A stretch of 7,545 bases of DNA from Mariprofundaceae bacterium. GTDB taxonomy: Bacteria; Pseudomonadota; Zetaproteobacteria; Mariprofundales; Mariprofundaceae. Made by a program: the position numbers and the translations under genes. The notes beneath the pieces were generated by a model that was not told the origin of the DNA, made no database searches, and worked only from the letters and a program-made list of their open reading frames with translations. The stretch covers positions 1 to 7,545 of the forward strand of contig JAUZQP010000093.1 of assembly GCA_030950965.1 (NCBI GenBank), written 5' to 3'. Each line of letters begins with the position of its first letter. The first letter of the stretch is position 1. Below, piece by piece: positions 1-4,660 of this stretch.

Positions 1-428
1 CCCTTGATGGAAGCATCACATTCCACCACGACCAATTCCACACTCTGCGGCATCGTAACATTCAGTGCTTGTTCACCATGGAATTCAATTACTACTTGGG
101 CTTCTGGTAACATATAGGGTAATGCAGCTTCCAGTAAATCACGGTTCAAGGCAATTTGATCGTAATTCTCCGTATCCATAAAATGGTAGGTATCGCCATC
201 ACTGTACAAATACTGCATGCCTTTCTGTTCCAGGATCACACGTTCGACACGCTCGGTTGAGTTAAAACGCTTATTGGTTTTATTCCCTGTGGAAAGATTA
301 CGCATTTCAATCTGCATACAAGCAACACCCTTACCTGGTGTGACGTGATGCGTTTTCATCACCCGCCATAAAGCACCTTCGACCTCTAAAATATTACCCG
401 CACGAATCGTCGTAGAATTTATTTGCAT
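1..428 (-). CDS. efp: Elongation factor P, N-terminal 142 residues (3' end outside window)
   Basis: EF-P binds between the P and E sites of the ribosome and relieves stalling at polyproline stretches. The minus-strand frame from the ATG at 428 is open to the window edge and gives 142 of about 188 residues. Domain I (about residues 1-62) contains the loop TPGKG, with Lys33 at the site of the post-translationally modified lysine (Lys34 in E. coli). The following OB domain has family hallmarks such as RFNSTERVERV and the YxFMDTENYDQ-like stretch. The third domain has only begun (VELVVVECDASIKG) when the window ends. The PGKG loop separates it from the YeiP/EfpL paralogue, and Lys rather than Arg argues for lysine-type modification rather than rhamnosylation. 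AGGAG at 435-439 sits six bases before the ATG, which fixes the start. The overall wording of the N-terminus resembles alphaproteobacterial EF-P; this is recognition from memory, not an alignment. Confidence 0.95.
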   Translation of the reverse strand, partial: MQINSTTIRAGNILEVEGALWRVMKTHHVTPGKGVACMQIEMRNLSTGNKTNKRFNSTERVERVILEQKGMQYLYSDGDTYHFMDTENYDQIALNRDLLEAALPYMLPEAQVVIEFHGEQALNVTMPQSVELVVVECDASIK

Positions 429-462
429 GATTTACTCCTGCATAGCTGATGAAATCCTCGGC

Positions 463-491
463 AAGATAACGATAATTTTGCAATCCAGCAA
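463..491 (-). promoter_or_regulatory. Possible sigma70-type promoter of efp
   Basis: On the minus strand TTGCTG (491-486) and TATCTT (468-463) are separated by exactly 17 bases. They lie about 35 bases before the efp start and match the consensus at 3 of 6 and 4 of 6 positions. The MITE at 518-684 begins about 27 bases upstream of the -35 box, so it leaves this promoter intact. Weak matches of this kind are common by chance. Confidence 0.3.
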
Positions 492-521
492 ATCAGCATC
501 AAAGGGCGCGTTTACCGCTAG

Positions 522-540
522 GAGGCTGTCCGAGAATAGA
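522..540 (+). repeat. Left terminal inverted repeat of the MITE
   Basis: This 19-bp terminus is identical to the reverse complement of 662-680. The preceding CTAG is shared by both ends and is itself palindromic, so the exact boundary between duplication and repeat could shift by a few bases. Confidence 0.85.
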
Positions 541-661
541 GACCGTAACGAGGGATTCCCCTTTTGAGTCATGATTTTCGGCTGTTTGAGGCGAATAGCA
601 GGGGCTATTTAACAAAAATAGACGGAAATCATGGCCGAAATGGGGGGCCGCAGTAGGTCTT

Positions 662-680
662 TCTATTCTCGGACAGCCTC
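662..680 (-). repeat. Right terminal inverted repeat of the MITE
   Basis: Exact inverted partner of 522-540, followed at once by CTAG (681-684). The perfect identity of the two ends suggests a recent insertion or an element still recognised by an active transposase elsewhere in the genome. Confidence 0.85.
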
Positions 681-754
681 CTAGGAGGTATCCACTGTTC
701 CCATCAAGCAATCATCATGGTGAATCACAAATCGCCTCAAACAGCTACAAGCGG

Positions 755-782
755 TTGTTTTTTTACTTATGTTGTTCATACT
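755..782 (+). promoter_or_regulatory. Weak candidate promoter for hppA
   Basis: TTGTTT (755-760) and CATACT (777-782) are 16 bases apart and match the sigma70 boxes at 3 of 6 and 4 of 6 positions. If used, the transcript would start just before the repeat at 791-915 and would carry that structured repeat in a leader of about 150 bases ahead of hppA. Low confidence, since the region is T-rich and such matches arise easily. Confidence 0.2.
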
Positions 783-790
783 TTTGCTGT

Positions 791-915
791 GTAACCATTC
801 ACTTCCTCCACTGGTTTTTCCGCCCACGGCGTTGAAAGTGCTCATTTACCCAAGCGTAAACTGCGCATTTTCGCCTTGAGGGCAAAAAGACAGAGGAGCT
901 GTGAATAATTCAAGG
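791..915 (+). repeat. Palindromic interspersed repeat, copy 1 (upstream of hppA)
   Basis: This ~125-bp unit matches 2945-3070 with 14 substitutions and one gap by hand count (about 88% identity). Similarity starts sharply at GTAACCATTC and fades after CAAGG. It can fold: an outer stem joins 806-813 (CTCCACTG) to 891-898 (CAGAGGAG). There are internal hairpins TTTAC/GTAAA (845-849 with 856-860) and TTTTCGCC/GGCAAAAA (868-875 with 881-888, one mismatch). The length and imperfect palindromy are like ERIC/IRU-type intergenic repeats, though the sequence is not one I recognise as ERIC. It ends 22 bases before the hppA ATG and upstream of the hppA ribosome binding site. Confidence 0.85.
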
Positions 916-937
916 TCGACGCATCGAAGGGGATGAT

Positions 938-2938
938 ATGCATACAATTCCATTATGGCTGGGTGGCGTGGGTTTGTTGGTCGCTGCTGTGTTGTATCGG
1001 TTGATTTTACGCGCAGACAGTGGCAATGCTCAGGTACAAGTCATTGGCGAGGCCATTCATCATGGTGCGATGACCTTCTTGAAGCGCGAATACACCATAT
1101 TATTATTGTTTGTTGCTGTGGTGGCAGCATGCATCGGCATGAGCGCGTTGGGGCTAGCTACCATGATGGCTTTTTTACTGGGGGCTGGTTGCTCTGCTTT
1201 GGCTGGCTTTCTTGGCATGTTTGCGGCAACCAAAGCCAATGTGCGAACGGCGATGGCAGCACATCAACACAGTGCAGCAGCAGCCTTGAATATAGCATTT
1301 TATGGCGGCTCTATTATGGGACTAACCGTGGCAGCACTGGGTTTGCTCGGCTTGGGCTGGTTATACCTTCTCTTTGGTGGCGACCCTGAGACGGCGCACG
1401 CCATTCATGGTTTTGGCATGGGGGCATCCTCGGTTGCGCTGTTCTCCCGTGTGGGTGGTGGTATTTTCACCAAAAGTGCTGATATTGGTGCCGATTTAGT
1501 GGGCAAAGTGGAAGCAGGTATTCCCGAAGATGATCCGCGCAACCCCGGTGTGATTGCCGATAATGTGGGCGATAATGTGGGCGATGTAGCGGGCATGGGC
1601 TCAGATATTTTTGAATCTTACTGCGGCGCGATTATTGCGACCATTGCCATGGCGAGTACCCTCAGTGTTGAAGCCTTACAACCATTGGGCACACAGTCTG
1701 CACTCATGTTTTTTCCCCTTGCTTTGGCTTCTGCTGGTTTATTGTGTTCGATTGCTGGTATGGGGCTGGTGCGTCTATTTTGCCACCGCTCGCCACAATC
1801 GGCGTTGCGAATGGGTACCATCGGAGCTTCCCTGTTATTCATCGCTGTGGCTTGGTGGTGTACGTCGTACAGCGGTATTGCCTCAACCGTATGGTGGGCG
1901 GTCATCAGTGGTTCGGTAGGTGGTATCATCATCGGCGTAGTGACTGAGTATTACACCTCGGGCAAACCCGTACGAGACATTGCTCGTGCTGGTGAAACAG
2001 GTGCTGCCACGGTACTGATTACAGGGTTGGCAACAGGTATGATGTCCGTGGTGATCCCTGTGTTGAGCATCTGCGTTATTGTATTTATCTCGACCTCCTT
2101 ATGTGGCTTGTACGGTGTGGGTATTGCTGCTGTGGGTATGCTGGCAACGGTGGGGATCACGATGGCCATTGATGCCTATGGACCGATTGCCGATAATGCT
2201 GGCGGCATTGCAGAGATGTCAGGGATGGGCGAACAAACGCGCAAAATCACCGACTCTTTGGATGAACTCGGCAACACCACGGCGGCCATTGGCAAGGGCT
2301 TTGCTATTGGCGCGGCAGCGTTGGCAGCCTTGGCTATTATCTCTGCCTTTGTCGAAACGGTTCGTTTGCATGTGCCAGACTTTTCTTTGGCGTTGAATGA
2401 ACCATTGGTGCTGATTGGCATGTTTATCGGCGGCATGTTCCCCTTTATTGTTGCTTCACTCACCATGACTGCCGTAGGCGATGCTGCGATTGAGATGATT
2501 AACGAAATCCGCCGTCAGTTTCGCGAAATTCCAGGTTTAATGCAGGGCAATGCCACACCCGATTATGATCGGTGCATCGACATTGCCACCAGAGCGGCAC
2601 TCAAGCGCATGGTGTTACCCGGCGTGTTAGCGATCACAGCCCCCGTCATCATGGGTTTTACGCTCGGCCCTGCCGCGCTCGGCGGAATGTTGGGCGGAGC
2701 AGTAGTGGGCTGTGTGTTGATGGCATTAATGATGGCAAATGCAGGCGGCGCGTGGGACAACGCCAAAAAGCATGTCGAAAAAGGCCATCACGGCGGCAAA
2801 GGCTCAGAAGCACACAAAGCCGTCGTGGTCGGTGACACCGTGGGTGATCCGTTTAAAGACACATCAGGTCCAGCGATGAATATTTTAATCAATGTAATGG
2901 CTATTGTATCACTGGTCATCGCCCCACTGCTAACGTAA
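938..2938 (+). CDS. hppA: Membrane-bound ion-pumping pyrophosphatase, K+-dependent type
   Basis: This integral membrane enzyme hydrolyses pyrophosphate to two phosphates and pumps H+ and/or Na+ out of the cytoplasm. The 666 residues are a normal full length for a bacterial member, and the protein is hydrophobic throughout, beginning with a membrane helix (about 5-24). The catalytic signatures are complete: GGGIFTKSADIGADLVGKVE (173-192), EDDPRNP (197-203) and DNVGDNVGD (209-217), which bind Mg-PPi. The second half has DAYGPIADNAGG, and the C-terminus has GAWDNAKKHVEKG (604 onwards) and GDTVGDPFKDTSGP (632 onwards). In GNTTAAIGKG, Ala449 and Gly452 occupy the two positions that distinguish K+-dependent enzymes from the K+-independent type (Lys and Thr there). 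Glu226 in SDIFESY is at the position linked to Na+ specificity, so Na+ pumping is possible. AAGGGG (927-932) lies five bases before the ATG. No nearby gene suggests a particular pathway; a similarly oriented transporter follows after 120 bases. Confidence 0.97.
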   Translation: MHTIPLWLGGVGLLVAAVLYRLILRADSGNAQVQVIGEAIHHGAMTFLKREYTILLLFVAVVAACIGMSALGLATMMAFLLGAGCSALAGFLGMFAATKANVRTAMAAHQHSAAAALNIAFYGGSIMGLTVAALGLLGLGWLYLLFGGDPETAHAIHGFGMGASSVALFSRVGGGIFTKSADIGADLVGKVEAGIPEDDPRNPGVIADNVGDNVGDVAGMGSDIFESYCGAIIATIAMASTLSVEALQPLGTQSALMFFPLALASAGLLCSIAGMGLVRLFCHRSPQSALRMGTIGASLLFIAVAWWCTSYSGIASTVWWAVISGSVGGIIIGVVTEYYTSGKPVRDIARAGETGAATVLITGLATGMMSVVIPVLSICVIVFISTSLCGLYGVGIAAVGMLATVGITMAIDAYGPIADNAGGIAEMSGMGEQTRKITDSLDELGNTTAAIGKGFAIGAAALAALAIISAFVETVRLHVPDFSLALNEPLVLIGMFIGGMFPFIVASLTMTAVGDAAIEMINEIRRQFREIPGLMQGNATPDYDRCIDIATRAALKRMVLPGVLAITAPVIMGFTLGPAALGGMLGGAVVGCVLMALMMANAGGAWDNAKKHVEKGHHGGKGSEAHKAVVVGDTVGDPFKDTSGPAMNILINVMAIVSLVIAPLLT

Positions 2939-2944
2939 GGATGG

Positions 2945-3070
2945 GTAACCATTCGCTCCCCCCACTGGTTTTCCCGCCCTCTGCGTTGAAAGTGCTCATT
3001 TACCAGAGCGTAAACTGCGCGTTTTCGCCTTGAGGGCGAAAAAACAGAGGGGGTGTGAATGATTACAAGG
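2945..3070 (+). repeat. Palindromic interspersed repeat, copy 2 (between hppA and the MFS gene)
   Basis: Second copy of the repeat at 791-915, in the same orientation. This copy is the better palindrome: its ends GTAACCATTC (2945-2954) and GAATGATTAC (3057-3066) pair at 9 of 10 positions, and CCCCACTG (2960-2967) pairs with CAGAGGGG (3045-3052). The internal hairpins are intact: TTTAC/GTAAA (2999-3003 with 3010-3014) and TTTTCGCC/GGCGAAAA (3022-3029 with 3035-3042). It begins seven bases after the hppA stop and overlaps the first codons of the transporter frame. AAGGAT occurs at both borders (2937-2942 and 3067-3072), which may be a target duplication. No T-run follows its stems, so it does not look like a simple intrinsic terminator. 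Confidence 0.85.
3047..3053 (+). promoter_or_regulatory. Ribosome binding site supplied by the repeat
   Basis: GAGGGGG lies five bases before the ATG at 3059 and is inside repeat copy 2, in the strand that pairs with 2960-2967 in the palindrome. If this start is used, folding of the repeat would hide the site. The internal candidates at 3074 and 3086 are served only by AAGGA at 3067-3071, which is too close to the first (2 bases) and far from the second (14 bases). Confidence 0.45.
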
Positions 3071-4339
3071 ATTATGAAAATAACCATGAAAAACAAACGC
3101 ACTATTTACGCTTGGTCATTTTATGACTGGGCGAACTCAGCCTTCGCAACCACGGTCATGGCTGGTTTTTTTCCCCTGTTTTTCAAACAATATTGGGCGA
3201 ATGGCATGCTCCCCAGCGAAAGCACATTTTGGTTGGGTATGGGCAATGCTTCTGCTGGCTTACTCATCGCCTTGGTTGCCCCCATACTTGGCGCGATGGC
3301 GGATCAAGGCGGATTGAAAAAACGCATGCTGTTGAGTTTTGTCATACTTGGTGTATTGATGACTGCGGGGCTATTTTTCGCCTCCGAGGGGCAATGGGTG
3401 ATTGCCCTATTGCTGTACGGCTTCGGAGCTATCGCCTTCTCTGGTGCGAATGTGTTTTATGATGCCATGTTGGTGGATGTGAGCGAGCATGAACATTTAC
3501 ACCAAGTATCCGCGTTGGGCTTTGGATTGGGTTATATCGGCGGCGGTTTGCTGTTCGCCTTCAATGTTTGGATGACACTACACCCCACAGCATTGGGGAT
3601 GGCAGATGCCAGCGCGGCAGTCCATTGGTCATTCGTGAGTGTCGCCGTGTGGTGGGCAGTATTTACTATTCCACTGGCACTGTGGGTGCATGATCCTAAA
3701 GATGAACCACGTCAACCACTCTGGCAAGCAGCGCGTGCAGGCATCAAACAGTTACAAGGAACCTTTAAAGACCTGCGTAACCTGCGGCATATTGGCTTGT
3801 TTTTATTAGCCTACTTTTTGTATATCGACGGTGTAAATACCATTGCACGGATGGCGATTGATTACGGTTTAGCACTAGGGTTCAAGTCATCCGTACTCAT
3901 TACCGCCTTGTTGATGACGCAGTTTATTGCCTTCCCTGCTGCCATTGCGTTGGGATGGCTGGGTGAACACTGGAACGCCAAGCGCGTGCTGCTGATTTGC
4001 ATTGCTGTTTATGCAGTGGTCTGCATCTGGAGTTCGACCATGCAGGATGAGATGGATTTTTATTGGCTGGCAGCAGGGATTGGGCTGGTCATGGGTGGTG
4101 TGCAATCGCTCTCTCGTTCGATGTATGCACGCATGATTCCAAGACATCAATCGGCAGAGTTTTTTGGTTTTTTCAATATGCTAGGCAAGTTTTCCACTGT
4201 TTTAGGCCCTGCATTAATGGGGGTCGTCAGCGTACTTACAGGCAGTCCACGCGCTTCCATATTAGCAATTGTCGTGCTTTTCTCAATCGGTGGCATCGTG
4301 CTGTATTTTGTCGAGGAAGAGCCCAATAAATCCGCCTAA
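3059..4339 (+). CDS. MFS transporter, UMF1 / Atg22-like family
   Basis: Predicted cytoplasmic-membrane secondary transporter of the major facilitator superfamily; the substrate is unknown. The 426 residues form about twelve hydrophobic segments, a usual size for the family. The N-terminus WSFYDWANSAFATTVMAGFF (from residue 19) is the hallmark of the UMF1 group, related to the yeast vacuolar amino-acid effluxer Atg22. A motif-A-like loop APILGAMADQGGLKKR follows helix 2 (74-89). Other family-typical stretches are NVFYDAMLVDVS (131-142), AYFLYIDGVNTIARMA (251-266) and GGVQSLSRSMYARMIP (346-361). Helices 6 and 7 are joined by a charged cytoplasmic loop (about 210-243). The start is uncertain: 3059 has the best ribosome binding site but lies in repeat copy 2, while 3086 (MKNKRTIYAW) best matches how relatives begin. 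It may be co-transcribed with hppA. No terminator is evident after the stop. Confidence 0.92.
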   Translation: MITRIMKITMKNKRTIYAWSFYDWANSAFATTVMAGFFPLFFKQYWANGMLPSESTFWLGMGNASAGLLIALVAPILGAMADQGGLKKRMLLSFVILGVLMTAGLFFASEGQWVIALLLYGFGAIAFSGANVFYDAMLVDVSEHEHLHQVSALGFGLGYIGGGLLFAFNVWMTLHPTALGMADASAAVHWSFVSVAVWWAVFTIPLALWVHDPKDEPRQPLWQAARAGIKQLQGTFKDLRNLRHIGLFLLAYFLYIDGVNTIARMAIDYGLALGFKSSVLITALLMTQFIAFPAAIALGWLGEHWNAKRVLLICIAVYAVVCIWSSTMQDEMDFYWLAAGIGLVMGGVQSLSRSMYARMIPRHQSAEFFGFFNMLGKFSTVLGPALMGVVSVLTGSPRASILAIVVLFSIGGIVLYFVEEEPNKSA

Positions 4340-4434
4340 TGCTGAGCAAAAATACAAGCTTAAAGTGCACACGCTGGCTTTCCGTTTAAGGCGGTACAAA
4401 AAGAGAGTTGCAACGGTGTGATAAATGAACAAGT

Positions 4435-4477
4435 GTATGGGTTCTACAACGCAATGTTGTGCGCAAGCGCACCCTAC
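4435..4477. repeat. REP-like compact palindrome
   Basis: A 43-base unit with nested symmetry. GTATGGGT (4435-4442) pairs with ACCCTAC (4471-4477) allowing one bulge. ACAAC/GTTGT (4446-4450 with 4456-4460) forms one inner hairpin. GTGCGC/GCGCAC (4459-4464 with 4467-4472) forms a second one with a two-base loop, and the two alternatives compete for shared bases. Size and bounded outer stem are like REP elements. Only one copy is in the window, so that it repeats in the genome is inference. Confidence 0.5.
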
Positions 4478-4497
4478 TTTGAGTTCAAATCCTTGCC

Positions 4498-4527
4498 TTG
4501 ACACCCAGCTCAACACGTTGCTGTTAA
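4498..4527 (+). promoter_or_regulatory. Candidate promoter for the helicase gene
   Basis: TTGACA (4498-4503) is a perfect -35 box. After 18 bases comes TGTTAA (4522-4527), a 3 of 6 match to the -10 box, preceded by a TG one base upstream as in extended -10 promoters. It would give a leader of about 125 bases before the ATG at 4661. It is the best candidate in this gap but not compelling. Confidence 0.35.
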
Positions 4528-4660
4528 AGGATGTTCCGTCTTAAAAAGGAAGCAACAAGGTTACGGCAATAGCCAAGGTTCTTTTTATGGTTTTTCTCCT
4601 GTTCTTTTGATAAAAACAAGTCAGTATTGTGCCCTATGTTAACCCAAGGAACAAGCCGTT

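Larger units (their letters stand above)
518..684. mobile_element. MITE, 159 bp, flanked by CTAG target duplications
   Basis: The element spans 522-680. Its ends are perfect 19-bp inverted repeats (GAGGCTGTCCGAGAATAGA at 522-540 and its complement at 662-680). Each end is bordered by CTAG (518-521 and 681-684), so the exact inverted match is 23 bp. After a two-base offset the arms continue with GACC. The interior is also symmetrical: 570-581 pairs with 622-633 at 10 of 12 positions, and the centre is a perfect 6-bp hairpin (594-599 with 604-609). The whole unit can therefore fold on itself. There is no transposase, so it would be moved in trans. A 4-bp YTAR-type target is known for the IS5 group, which fits CTAG, but family assignment is inference. 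It sits harmlessly between efp and hppA. Confidence 0.85.
429..937. other. Divergent efp-hppA intergenic region, no gene
   Basis: This 509-base stretch between the divergent starts of efp and hppA has no credible gene. More than half of it is repeat DNA: a MITE at 518-684 and a palindromic repeat at 791-915. The part at 685-790 holds a T-run (757-764), a weak promoter candidate and a 14-base inverted match to the interior of the MITE. A 70-codon minus-strand open frame (499-711) runs through both ends of the MITE. It has no family resemblance and is a by-product of the element. Confidence 0.8.
4340..4660. other. Intergenic region between the MFS gene and the helicase gene
   Basis: No gene is supported here. 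A 77-codon minus-strand open frame (4283-4516) overlaps the 3' end of the transporter, runs through the palindrome at 4435-4477 and has no recognisable domain. The region contains that palindrome and one promoter candidate (4498-4527). A distant pairing CTTAAA/TTTAAG near 4360-4390 is too weak to call a terminator, and no GC stem followed by a T-run is present on either strand. Confidence 0.75.

Noticed and set aside
499..711. 70-codon minus-strand open frame over the MITE
   Set aside because: It runs through both terminal repeats of the element and into unique flanks, resembles no known protein, and is explained by the MITE.
735..764. Terminator ending in the T-run at 757-764
   Set aside because: The bases before the T-run pair only as AAACA/TGTTT with a bulge, with no GC-rich stem, and no plus-strand gene lies upstream to be terminated.
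955..2835. Alternative-frame open frames inside hppA on both strands
   Set aside because: The hppA frame has all its family motifs from end to end, so the others are shadows.
3022..3042. Hairpin in repeat copy 2 as an intrinsic terminator between hppA and the transporter gene
   Set aside because: The stem is preceded by T and followed by A residues, so neither strand has the T-run after the stem that an intrinsic terminator needs.
4283..4516. 77-codon minus-strand open frame
   Set aside because: It overlaps the 3' end of the transporter gene and the REP-like palindrome, and its translation shows no domain or family likeness.
4607..4640. TTGATA and TATGTT as a promoter close to the helicase start
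   Set aside because: The spacing between the boxes is 22 bases, too long for a sigma70 promoter.
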